A DNA stretch of 64,000 nucleotides from ZC4RG42 sp003242425 (GTDB taxonomy: Bacteria; Pseudomonadota; Gammaproteobacteria; Burkholderiales; SG8-39), in NCBI GenBank assembly GCA_937907425.1, contig CALCIE010000006.1:3299-67298 (forward strand), written 5' to 3'. The position numbers and the translations under genes are program-made. The notes beneath the pieces are model-generated. The model searched no databases. It saw nothing but the letters and a program-made list of their open reading frames with translations, and was not told the origin of the DNA. Positions 14,722 through 22,691 of the stretch are shown piece after piece (the first letter of the stretch is position 1; every line of letters begins with the position of its first letter).

Positions 14722-17421
14722 TTGAGCGCACCAAAGTCACGCTCCGCCGTTTCCGTGTCGGCGATTGTCATCACCTTGCTGATCGCCGTCTTGAACGCCG
14801 GGTGGTGGGCTTTGAACAATCGCCCGAGCGCCCATCCGGATTGGACGGGCAAGGTGAACGGCCTGGCCTACAGCGGCTTCCAGCGCGACCAGGACCCGAC
14901 CAAGAAGCGCTTCCCCACGCAGGACGAGCTGGCCCGGGACATGGCGCTGATGGCCCAGGTCACGCACCGCATCCGGACCTACACCTCCACCGAGAATGCC
15001 ACCGTGCCGTGGCTCGCCCGCGAAGCCGGGCTGAAGGTCACCGCGGGCGCGTGGCTCGACACGCGCGAAGAACACAACCAGGCCGAGATCCAGGCGCTGG
15101 TGCAGGCCGTGCGCGAGAACCCCAACGTCGACCGCGTCATCGTCGGCAACGAATCGATCCTGCGCGGCGACGTCGCCGTGCGCGACATGATCCGCTACCT
15201 GAAGCAGGTGCGCGGCAAGGTCAATGTGCCGGTCTCCACCGCCGAGCCCTGGCACATCTGGATGCGCTATCCGGAGCTCGCCCGCAACGTCGACTACATC
15301 ACCATCCACCTGCTGCCCTACTGGGAAGGCGTGCCGGTGAACGAGGCGGTGAACTACGTGCTCGACCGCTACTGGGAAGTGAAGCGCGCCTATCCGCGCA
15401 AGAAGGTGGTGATCGGCGAAGTGGGCTGGCCGAGCCAGGGCGACCGCCGCGACGGCGCCGTAGCTTCGGTTGAGAACCAGGCGGCGTTCGTGCGCGCCTT
15501 CCTCGAACGCAGCATCGAGCACGATCTGGACTACTACTTCATGGAGGCCTTCGACCAGCCCTGGAAGCAGGCGCACGAAGGCCGCGCCGGCGCCTACTGG
15601 GGCGTGTTCCACGCCGACCGCACGCCGAAGTTCCCGCTCGCGGGGCCAGTGGTCTCCGACCCGGTCTGGCCGGCGAAGGCGCTCGCCGCCTCGATCCTGG
15701 CGGCGCCCTTCATGTTCTTCTTCGCCTCGCATTTCCGCCGCTTCAAGTTCGCGGGCAAGTTCTTCTACTGCGCGCTGATCCAGGCGGCGGTGACGCTGCT
15801 GGTGTGGCTGGTGGGCGTGCCCTTCGAGTTCTATCTCGACTGGCTCGACTGGGCGATGTTCCTGCTGCTGTTGCCGGCGCTGGTGGCGATGATCGCCATC
15901 CTGCTCACCAACGCCTTCGAATTCGTCGAGGTGAAGTGGCGCCGCAAGTGGCTGCGCGAGTTCCATCCCATCGAGCGGCCGGACGCGCCGCAGCCGTTCG
16001 TGTCGATCCACCTGCCCTGCCACAACGAGCCGCCGGAGATGGTGATCCTGACGCTGGAGAGCCTGAAGCGTCTGGACTACCGCAACTACGAAGTGCTGGT
16101 GCTCGACAACAACACCAAGGACCCGGCGGTGTGGCGGCCGGTACAGGAATGGTGCGAACGGGCGGGCGAACGCTTCCGCTTCTTCCACCTCGACAACTGG
16201 CCCGGCTTCAAGGCCGGGGCACTCAACTTCGGCCTCACCCAGACCGACCCGCGCGCCGAAGTCATCGGCGTGGTGGATGCCGACTACGTGGTCGAGCCGG
16301 AATGGCTGAAGGTGCTCACGCCGCACTTCGCCGAACCGAAGGTGGCCGTGGTGCAGGCACCGCAGGCGCACCGCGACTACGAGCACAGCCCCTTCCAGCG
16401 CATGTGCAACTGGGAGTTCGACGGCTTCTTCCGCATCGGCATGCATCACCGCAACGAGCGCAACGCCATCATCCAGCACGGCACCATGACGCTGGTGCGC
16501 CGCCAGGCGCTGGAAGCCACCGGCGGCTGGGCGGAATGGTGCATCTGCGAAGACGCCGAACTGGGCCTGCGCCTGATGAATGCCGGCTACGAGCTGCGCT
16601 ACGTCGATGCGGTGCTCGGCCGCGGCCTCACGCCCGCGCACTTCAAGGCCTTCAAGTCGCAACGCTTCCGCTGGGCGTTCGGCGCGATGCAGATCCTCAA
16701 GCGCCGCTGGAACTGGCTCACCAAGCCCGGGCCGCTCGACGCGGGCCAGCGCTACCACTTCCTCACCGGCTGGTTCTCGTGGTTCGCCGACGCGCTGCAC
16801 CTGGTGTTCACCGTCGCGGCGCTGCTGTGGACGATCGGCATGCTGAGCGCCCCGCAGTACTTCAACATGCCGCTCGATCTCTTCCTGCTGCCGGTGCTGG
16901 GCTTCTTCGTCTGCAAGGCCTTCTTCGGCCCGGCGCTCTATCGCGAACGCGTGAACTGCAGCTGGCTGGACGTGATCGGCGCCTCGGTCGCCAGCATGGG
17001 GCTGTCGCATGCGATTGCGCGCGGCATCTTCGCCGGCCTGACGCAGAAGAACGGCACGTTCGTCGTCACCGCCAAGGGGGTGAGCGGCGGCAACTGGCTG
17101 GGCGCACTGGCCCCGGCGCGAGAAGAGGCGCTGATGGGCTGCGCGCTCGTGGCGGGCGCCGGGCTCACGCTGGCCACCATGGGCGTGAACCACCGCGAGG
17201 CGCTGCTGTGGTCGGTGATCCTGGGCGCTCAGTCGATCCCGTACTGGTCGGCGGTGGTCTGCGCGATCATCTCCGCACGCGACGCCAAACGCAGCAAGCA
17301 GGCGAGCGCGCCCAGACTGGCGCCGGCGGCACCGCAGCCCGTGCCCGACAACGTCATCCCCATGCCGAGCCCGGTCGCGGCGCAGGCGGGTACCGGCATG
17401 GCGCGCGCCGGCGCGCATTGA
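14722..17421 (+). CDS. ndvB: NdvB-like bifunctional GH17-GT2 beta-glucan synthase
   Basis: Encodes 899 aa from a TTG start with a TGAGGT site six bases upstream; no nearby in-frame ATG exists. After one membrane helix, a periplasmic GH17 domain spans about residues 30-300 (glutamates in IVGNESILRG and VIGEVGWPS). Two or three membrane helices follow, then a cytoplasmic family 2 glycosyltransferase from about residue 420 to 650. Its motifs are complete: PCHNEPPE, VVDADYV near 517, CEDAELG near 607 and QRFRWAFG near 647. More membrane helices close the protein. This architecture matches Pseudomonas NdvB, which makes cyclic or periplasmic beta-1,3-glucans from UDP-glucose. The upstream GH17 protein is the probable partner. 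A strong terminator follows. Confidence 0.92.
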   Translation: MSAPKSRSAVSVSAIVITLLIAVLNAGWWALNNRPSAHPDWTGKVNGLAYSGFQRDQDPTKKRFPTQDELARDMALMAQVTHRIRTYTSTENATVPWLAREAGLKVTAGAWLDTREEHNQAEIQALVQAVRENPNVDRVIVGNESILRGDVAVRDMIRYLKQVRGKVNVPVSTAEPWHIWMRYPELARNVDYITIHLLPYWEGVPVNEAVNYVLDRYWEVKRAYPRKKVVIGEVGWPSQGDRRDGAVASVENQAAFVRAFLERSIEHDLDYYFMEAFDQPWKQAHEGRAGAYWGVFHADRTPKFPLAGPVVSDPVWPAKALAASILAAPFMFFFASHFRRFKFAGKFFYCALIQAAVTLLVWLVGVPFEFYLDWLDWAMFLLLLPALVAMIAILLTNAFEFVEVKWRRKWLREFHPIERPDAPQPFVSIHLPCHNEPPEMVILTLESLKRLDYRNYEVLVLDNNTKDPAVWRPVQEWCERAGERFRFFHLDNWPGFKAGALNFGLTQTDPRAEVIGVVDADYVVEPEWLKVLTPHFAEPKVAVVQAPQAHRDYEHSPFQRMCNWEFDGFFRIGMHHRNERNAIIQHGTMTLVRRQALEATGGWAEWCICEDAELGLRLMNAGYELRYVDAVLGRGLTPAHFKAFKSQRFRWAFGAMQILKRRWNWLTKPGPLDAGQRYHFLTGWFSWFADALHLVFTVAALLWTIGMLSAPQYFNMPLDLFLLPVLGFFVCKAFFGPALYRERVNCSWLDVIGASVASMGLSHAIARGIFAGLTQKNGTFVVTAKGVSGGNWLGALAPAREEALMGCALVAGAGLTLATMGVNHREALLWSVILGAQSIPYWSAVVCAIISARDAKRSKQASAPRLAPAAPQPVPDNVIPMPSPVAAQAGTGMARAGAH

Positions 17422-17439
17422 AGCGCGTGCCGCAACGGC

Positions 17440-17470
17440 AAACCGCGGCTCGAGGCCGCGGTTTGTTTTT
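17440..17470 (+). terminator. Intrinsic terminator of the glucan synthase gene
   Basis: AAACCGCGGC and GCCGCGGTTT form a perfect 10-bp stem around TCGAG (17440-17464), followed by GTTTTT. Confidence 0.93.
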
Positions 17471-17538
17471 GCGTGTCCGTCCATGGACAGCACGGCGCGC
17501 CTTCCTTAGCATTCCGCCCGGATACCGGGCAGCGGCAT

Positions 17539-17802
17539 ATGGCCACATTCAAATCGAGAACCAAACTGCGGCCGTTCTGGGAGCGCGGCTACAAGTCGCA
17601 CGGCTACTGGGCCGGCAAGAAGAAGCTCGGCGTGGTGCACCTGCAGGACAACGCCCCGCCGGAGGAGAAATACCGCTGGGAAGCGGGTACGCACGCCGGC
17701 TACGCCGCCACCCTGATCGAAGGCAAGCGCGCGGTCGAGGCGGCGGTGCTGCTGGGCATTTCGCAACTGCCGCTGTTCGAGACCGAAGAAGAGTCGCGCT
17801 GA
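17539..17802 (+). CDS. Small basic conserved-looking protein
   Basis: Encodes 87 aa, basic at the N-terminus (FKSRTKLRPFWERGYKSHGYW) and acidic at the C-terminus (LFETEEESR). A central GKKKLGVVHLQ segment and a helix (EGKRAVEAAVLLGI) follow. There is no signal peptide, membrane segment or metal motif, so it should be cytoplasmic. I do not recognise its family. The start at 17539 is preceded only by a weak GGGCAG site. It lies between the glucan synthase terminator and a convergent aldo/keto reductase and appears to be monocistronic. Confidence 0.7.
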   Translation: MATFKSRTKLRPFWERGYKSHGYWAGKKKLGVVHLQDNAPPEEKYRWEAGTHAGYAATLIEGKRAVEAAVLLGISQLPLFETEEESR

Positions 17803-17869
17803 AGAAGATGCCGGAGCGGCTGGCGGCGCGCCGGCCTCACACGGCGGACGCGCCTGCGTCACGCCCCGC

Positions 17870-18715
17870 TCAAAGCATCGGCAGATAGCCCGGTTTAGGC
17901 CCGCGCGGGAAAGCCGCGTCGATACGCGCGATGTCGGTCTCGCTCAGCGCGATCCGGCCGCCGCCCGCGTTCTCTTCCGTGTGCTGCGGCCGGCCGGCCT
18001 TGGGAATGGTGACCACCGATTCGCGGCGCGTCAGAAAGGCGAGCGCCACCTGACGCGGCGTGGCACCGTGGGCGTCGGCGATTTCCTTCAGCACCCGCCC
18101 GCCCTTGGAACGCTCGTCCGGGAAGTCGCCGTGGCCGTAGGGGCTGTAGGCCACCACGGTGACGCCGTGACGTTCGCACCAGGGAATCACCGCGTGCTCG
18201 ATGGCGCGCTGCTGCAGGTAGTAGAGCACCTGGTTGCAGGCGATCTTGCCGGGACCGACGAGGTCGAAGGCTTCCTGCATGTCGTCTTCGTCGAAGTTGC
18301 TCACACCCCAGGACAGGATCTTGCCGTCGCGCTTGAGCTGTTCGAAGGCCTCGAAGGTCTCGGCAAGCGGATAGCTCCCGCGCCAGTGCAGCAGATAGCA
18401 GTCCAGATAATCGGTGCCGAGGTGCTTCAGCGTGCGTTCACACGCGGCGATGGTGCCTTTGCGCGAGGCGTTGGAGGGCAGCACCTTGGAGACGAGGAAG
18501 ACTTCGCCGCGGCGGCCGGCGATCGCCTCGCCCACCACTTCCTCGGAAGCGCCCGAGCCGTACATCTCGGCGGTGTCGATGTGCGTCATGCCGAGATCGA
18601 GCCCCCTGCGCAGCGCGGCGACGGCCTCCTTGCGGCTGCCCGTCTCGATGTACCAGGTTCCCTGACCGATGACGGGCACGCTGCGGCCCGTCTGTCCGAA
18701 CGGATGCTGTCTCAT
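17870..18715 (-). CDS. Aldo/keto reductase
   Basis: Encodes 281 aa, an NADPH-dependent TIM-barrel reductase of aldehydes or ketones. The catalytic set is visible: Asp and Tyr in DTAEMYGSG near residue 48, Lys in LVSKVLPSNAS near 78 and His in YLLHWRGS near 110. The C-terminal cofactor site IPKAGRPQHTEEN is also present. The start at 18715 has GAGGAAGAACA. A bacterial AKR of this length usually acts on small aldehydes such as methylglyoxal, but the substrate cannot be read here. The upstream neighbour on the same strand is an outer-membrane DUF481 protein 60 bp away. Confidence 0.92.
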   Translation of the reverse strand: MRQHPFGQTGRSVPVIGQGTWYIETGSRKEAVAALRRGLDLGMTHIDTAEMYGSGASEEVVGEAIAGRRGEVFLVSKVLPSNASRKGTIAACERTLKHLGTDYLDCYLLHWRGSYPLAETFEAFEQLKRDGKILSWGVSNFDEDDMQEAFDLVGPGKIACNQVLYYLQQRAIEHAVIPWCERHGVTVVAYSPYGHGDFPDERSKGGRVLKEIADAHGATPRQVALAFLTRRESVVTIPKAGRPQHTEENAGGGRIALSETDIARIDAAFPRGPKPGYLPML

Positions 18716-18774
18716 TGTTCTTCCTCGCGTGATCGGGTCGCCTATTATCGCCGACGCCCGTGCGCGGCACCGCG

Positions 18775-19848
18775 CTAGTTGAACTCGTAGCCCAGGCCGA
18801 GCAGCAGTGTGCGGTCGGTACTGGTGCGGCCCGGCGCGGGATCGCTTTCCCAGTCGAGGTTGAGCTGGGCCGTCGCCTTCAATCCGTGAGCGAGCGGCAC
18901 CCGCACGCCCGTGCGGGTGTGCAGCACCGTGCCCCCGTCCCCGTTCAGGCCGTGATAGCCGTCCTGGTTGTGGAAGAGCTCCAGCGGCAGAGCGAGCAGG
19001 CGATGGCTGATGTCGAGCTTCCAGCCGAAGGCCGCGAAATGTTCGTCCTCCGCCTCGTCGTGATCGATGGTGACGTAGTCGAGGCCGCCACGCAGCGCGA
19101 TCTTGGTCACGTCGGTTTCGATCCACTGGTAACCGTAGCCGCCGCCGATCACGCTGCGGAGCTGGATGTCCTTGAAGCGGTCGCGCTCCAACGAACCCGC
19201 CACATAGGCGAACATCTTGGGACGGAAGAACCAGTCGTAGTTGGTGTAGACACGGCCGTTGGACGCCGACACGTAGCCGTTGTCGCGCGCGCGCGTGCCC
19301 TCGCCGCCCAGCACGTAGCGCCACATCTTCGCGCGCACCGTGCCTTCGGCGTCGAAATGCAGCTGCTGGTTTTCGGTGTTGCCGCTCGCGTCCGAAAAGG
19401 CGAAATTCGCCCGGCCGGTGAGCCGGTAGCCTTCGCCCGATTCTTCGGGCGAGGGATTGATGTAGAGCACCTTGGCGAGATCGAGCGCGGCCCGCTGCGC
19501 CTCCTCTTCGTGCGCCGCCCCGGCCTCGGCATCGTGTTGCGCCGCGGCTTCGTGCACCACCACCGCCGCGCGCCCTTCGCCCATCGCCTCGAAGCGCGCG
19601 TCGTAGTCGGTGGCGTCGTCCAGGTACACGTTGACCGGCCGGTCGGTGGTCAGGGTGCGCACCGCGCTCCACTTCACAGTGATCACGCCCGCGTAGGGCG
19701 TGCTGAACGTCAGATCGTCGCCGCTCTTGTGCAGCACCGTGCCGGTGAGCACATCGCCGTTGACCAGTACCAGCCGGTCGGCCAGGGCGTGCGGCGCGAA
19801 TGACAGCAGGATACTCAACAAGGCGTATCGCAGGGCGCGTACGGACAT
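18775..19848 (-). CDS. DUF481-family outer-membrane beta-barrel protein
   Basis: Encodes 357 aa with a Sec signal peptide ending at ALA-D (residue 23). An SH3-like N-terminal region (LVLVNGDVLTGTVLHKSGDDL) comes next. An acidic Ala/Glu/His-rich linker near residues 95-120 precedes the DUF481 domain, with alternating hydrophobic strands such as AFSDASGNTENQQL and GGGYGYQWIETDVTKIAL. It is probably an outer-membrane barrel resembling YdiY, whose function is not established. The start at 19848 has GGAGACGAGT. A hairpin lies in the 5' leader. It ends in Asn instead of the terminal aromatic common in barrels. Confidence 0.85.
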   Translation of the reverse strand: MSVRALRYALLSILLSFAPHALADRLVLVNGDVLTGTVLHKSGDDLTFSTPYAGVITVKWSAVRTLTTDRPVNVYLDDATDYDARFEAMGEGRAAVVVHEAAAQHDAEAGAAHEEEAQRAALDLAKVLYINPSPEESGEGYRLTGRANFAFSDASGNTENQQLHFDAEGTVRAKMWRYVLGGEGTRARDNGYVSASNGRVYTNYDWFFRPKMFAYVAGSLERDRFKDIQLRSVIGGGYGYQWIETDVTKIALRGGLDYVTIDHDEAEDEHFAAFGWKLDISHRLLALPLELFHNQDGYHGLNGDGGTVLHTRTGVRVPLAHGLKATAQLNLDWESDPAPGRTSTDRTLLLGLGYEFN

Positions 19849-20180
19849 ACTCGTCTCCGGAACGGTTCACGGCGAACCGCATGTGGCGGCGTGTCGGGCC
19901 AGGCCGACACCGCATAACGATCACGATGGATTGTTGCGAGCTGCAAGCCCCGCATGCGCGCGGGCTCGTGATTTGAACGGCCGATGCGTGTGACTACAGC
20001 GCCCTTAGGTTACGAACCGCCCCGGGTCGGCGCAACACAGACGCCGCGGGAATTTGAAGCGCTTCACGCCGGGACGATGAAATCGCGCCGATGCGAGCGC
20101 CGTCAGGACTCCAAGTACGCTCCGGACGGCGGGACGATGTGCGGGCGCAACGATGCCCATCCCGGGCCGGCCGGCAGACG
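19849..20180. other. 332-bp intergenic region without a gene
   Basis: This gap holds the promoter and leader of the leftward DUF481 gene. It also lies downstream of msrA. The arms GTGTCGG/CCGACAC (19891-19910, six-base loop) and GGTTC/GAACC (19864-19878) can form hairpins in that leader. No clear paired -35/-10, no T-tract terminator for msrA, no tRNA cloverleaf and no convincing coding frame are seen. Local composition is slightly less GC-rich near 19910-20010. Confidence 0.5.
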
Positions 20181-20753
20181 TCAAGCGTTCTTCAGCTTTT
20201 CCATGAACGCTTTTCTGAACTTCTGCACCTTCGGCTCGACCACGAACATGCAGTAGCCCTGTCCCGGATTGCGGCGGTAATACTCCTGGTGATAGTCCTC
20301 CGCCATCCAGAACACGCCCGCGGGTTCGACTTGCGTCACGATGGGGCGAGACCACAGCTTGGCCTCGCCCAGTTGTTCGATGAGCCGCATCGCGATTTCC
20401 CGTTGTGCGGGGGTGTGATGGAAGATCACCGAGCGGTACTGCGTGCCGATGTCGTTGCCCTGCCGGTCGAGCTGCGTGGGATCGTGGATGGTGAAGAAAA
20501 CCTGCAGGATCTCCTGATAGGAGACGACTTGCGGATCGAAGGTCACGCGCACGACTTCGGCGTGGCCGGTGTCGCCCGTGCAGACCTGTTCGTAGGTCGG
20601 ATTGTCGACCGCACCGCCCATGTAGCCGGATTCCACCGACTCGACGCCCCGCAATTCGTCGTAGACGGCTTCCAGGCACCAGAAACAGCCGCCGCCCAGG
20701 GTGGCGACTTCGCGGCCGGCCGGGATCTCGTCGGGTGGAATGGCTCTGCCCAT
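20181..20753 (-). CDS. msrA: Peptide methionine sulfoxide reductase A
   Basis: Encodes 190 aa repairing methionine-S-sulfoxide in proteins. The catalytic motif GGGCFWCLEA is near residue 22, with family segments VESGYMGG, NPTYEQVCTGDTGHAE and MAEDYHQEYYRRNP intact. The ATG at 20753 is preferred because AAAGGA lies just upstream; a GTG five codons earlier is possible. A CxxC pair outside the FWC motif is not obvious at the C-terminus, so the resolving cysteine could be the one in YCMFVVEP. It lies 11 bp downstream of the phosphatase gene on the same strand, so co-transcription is likely. Confidence 0.95.
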   Translation of the reverse strand: MGRAIPPDEIPAGREVATLGGGCFWCLEAVYDELRGVESVESGYMGGAVDNPTYEQVCTGDTGHAEVVRVTFDPQVVSYQEILQVFFTIHDPTQLDRQGNDIGTQYRSVIFHHTPAQREIAMRLIEQLGEAKLWSRPIVTQVEPAGVFWMAEDYHQEYYRRNPGQGYCMFVVEPKVQKFRKAFMEKLKNA

Positions 20754-20764
20754 GTCGTGTCCTT

Positions 20765-22396
20765 TCACTGTGCGAGCCGCACGCGCACCGTCGCCGGCCG
20801 CTGCGACGGCGAATGGTGTTGCAAGTAGGATGCGAGCGCGTCGCTGTCGGTGACGCCGCCCTGGCGTCCGAGCCCTTCCTTGAACACCGTGAAGCCGTCG
20901 CCGCCGTCGGCGAGGTAGGCGTTGACGGTCACGCGATAGGACCCGTCCTCGCGCAGCGGCTCGCCGTTCAGGCGGATCGATTGCGCGTCGACGCGCTGGC
21001 AGGGCGGTGCATCGGGCCGCCAGGCGTATTCGAAGCCTTGCGAGACCTGCAACAGCCTCGGCCGGCTATGGTCGTGCGGGCAGCCGAACTGCTGTTCGAG
21101 CACCGCCTTGATCTGGCTGCCGGTGAGGGTCATGGTGATCAGGGTGTTGACGAACGGCTGAACCGCAAAGACGTCCTCGTAGGTCACCGCCCCCTTGCGC
21201 AGATCGGCGCGCAGACCGCCCGGATTGGTGAACGCCACATCCGCGCCGGCGTTGCGCGTGAGCTCGAGCTGCGCGTCGGCCACGAGCTGGCCGAGCGCCG
21301 ACTGGCCGGCCGCGTCGGGCTCGCGCGTGTAATCGCGTTCGATGTGCCCCACCACGCGCTTCGCGAGCGGCATCGCCAGCGTGCGATAGGCGTCGATCAG
21401 GCGTCCGATCTCCTCATGCGTGCCGCCCTGCACCGGGACGTTGCGCGCGGCCGCCTCGATCACGTCGCCGCTTTGGCGATCCAGCCGCAGGTCGATCACG
21501 CTGAGGAAACGGCCGTACGACCCGGCACTGGTCACCGGCACTTCGCGGCCGGCCGCATTCGGCAGCCGGCAGTTGTAGGCCTGATGCGTATGGCCGGTGA
21601 CGAGCAGGTCCACTTCGTCGTCCAGGCGCCGGACGATGTCGACGATAGGCCCCGAAATGCCCACGCAGCCGTCGAAATCGCCGTTCTGCCGGCCGCCTTC
21701 GTGAAGCAGCACGACGATGGCGCGCACGCCTTGCGCACGCAGCCGTTCGACCAGCCTGTTGACGGTCTGCGCCTCGTCCTCGAAACGCAGCCCGACGACG
21801 CTTTGCGGCCGCACGATCCGGTAGGTGCCGCGCAGCGTCAGGCCCAAGAAGGCGACCGGCACGCCATCGAACTCGCGGATAGCGTAGGGCGGAAACAGCG
21901 TTTCCCCGGTCGCGCGGCGGATCGTATTCGCGGCGAGGAAAGCGAAGCGCGCGCCTTCGAAGGGCACCGGAGTGCCGACCTGCTCGCCGAGGCAGGTGTG
22001 CTCGCCGCTCGGATGGCAGCCGCCACGGCTCAAACGCAGCAATTCGTCGGGACCGTCGTCCAGATCATGGTTGCCGACAGCGTTGAAATCGAGCCCGAGG
22101 CGGTTCATCGCCTCGATGGTGGGTTCGTGGCGGAACAGGCCAGAGAGCAGCGGACTCGCGCCGACCAGGTCGCCGGCGGAGACGACCACGGTGTGCGGAT
22201 TGCGCTGCCGCAATTCCTCGATCGCCGCCGCCAGCGCTTCGGCCCCGCCGCGGCCGCCGGGCTCGAGCGGTTCGAGATGGCCGTGGAAGTCGTTGAAAGC
22301 GGCGATGGTGACTTCGATAGGTTGCTCCGTCGCCGCGGCCGCAACCGATACAAAAAATAAAAAAATCGATGCAACAAGAGCTTTTCGCGTTCGCAT
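20765..22396 (-). CDS. Periplasmic 5'-nucleotidase/metallophosphoesterase (UshA-like)
   Basis: Encodes 543 aa with a Sec signal peptide (ALVASIFLFFVSVAAAA). The N-terminal calcineurin-like metallophosphoesterase domain has AFNDFHGHLEP, GDLVGAS, NAVGNHDLDDG and VTGHTHQAY motifs. The C-terminal 5'-nucleotidase domain runs from about residue 330, with FTNPGGLRADL and VTVNAYLADGGDGF. The full set of metal ligands is present, so hydrolysis of extracytoplasmic nucleotides or similar phosphoesters is likely. The start at 22396 gives a clean signal peptide; an ATG ten codons upstream is less likely. It is upstream of and likely co-transcribed with msrA. Confidence 0.92.
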   Translation of the reverse strand: MRTRKALVASIFLFFVSVAAAATEQPIEVTIAAFNDFHGHLEPLEPGGRGGAEALAAAIEELRQRNPHTVVVSAGDLVGASPLLSGLFRHEPTIEAMNRLGLDFNAVGNHDLDDGPDELLRLSRGGCHPSGEHTCLGEQVGTPVPFEGARFAFLAANTIRRATGETLFPPYAIREFDGVPVAFLGLTLRGTYRIVRPQSVVGLRFEDEAQTVNRLVERLRAQGVRAIVVLLHEGGRQNGDFDGCVGISGPIVDIVRRLDDEVDLLVTGHTHQAYNCRLPNAAGREVPVTSAGSYGRFLSVIDLRLDRQSGDVIEAAARNVPVQGGTHEEIGRLIDAYRTLAMPLAKRVVGHIERDYTREPDAAGQSALGQLVADAQLELTRNAGADVAFTNPGGLRADLRKGAVTYEDVFAVQPFVNTLITMTLTGSQIKAVLEQQFGCPHDHSRPRLLQVSQGFEYAWRPDAPPCQRVDAQSIRLNGEPLREDGSYRVTVNAYLADGGDGFTVFKEGLGRQGGVTDSDALASYLQHHSPSQRPATVRVRLAQ

Positions 22397-22691
22397 ACGA
22401 CCTGTCAGGTGTCTGTCGTTTGTCAAGGGTCCAAAGGCGGATGGACCCGTGCTAGAAATAGTGCTGCGCGATTTTCACCCGGCTCACGCCCTGAGCCCGC
22501 GCCGGATGGAAAATGCGTTCTTGCGGTTGCTTCCATCGAGGGGGACACCTAGAATTCGTTTACCGGCAGCGCGCAGCCACGACATATAGTAGCCGGTCGC
22601 GCGCGCCGCTCAACACCTGTCCTGGATTCCCGGTCGCGGAAAAAGAGGAGTTCCGCGGCCTTCGAAAGTTCTAAACAAGAGGTTCATGCCC
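22397..22691. other. 295-bp divergent promoter region upstream of the ribonucleotide reductase
   Basis: The region separates the leftward phosphatase from the rightward B12-dependent reductase. A TATAGT hexamer at 22585-22590 sits inside ACGACATATAGTAG, which loosely resembles a single NrdR box, but no second box at the expected spacing is evident. The nearest -35-like element (TTTACC, 22559-22564) is 20 bp away. I looked for a cobalamin riboswitch and did not find its B12-box. No coding frame is convincing. Confidence 0.4.

Noticed and set aside
14737..17493. Long open frame of about 900 codons opposite the GH17-GT2 synthase
   Set aside because: It lies exactly antisense to a gene with all family motifs. 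High GC removes stops in the antisense frame. The translation is Arg/His/Val-rich without a recognisable domain.
19960..20040. tRNA-like stems in the gap between DUF481 and msrA genes
   Set aside because: No TTCGA-type T-loop with matching acceptor and anticodon stems can be folded.
22397..22691. Cobalamin riboswitch upstream of nrdJ
   Set aside because: No B12 box or matching core stems were found by eye. A covariance search would decide.
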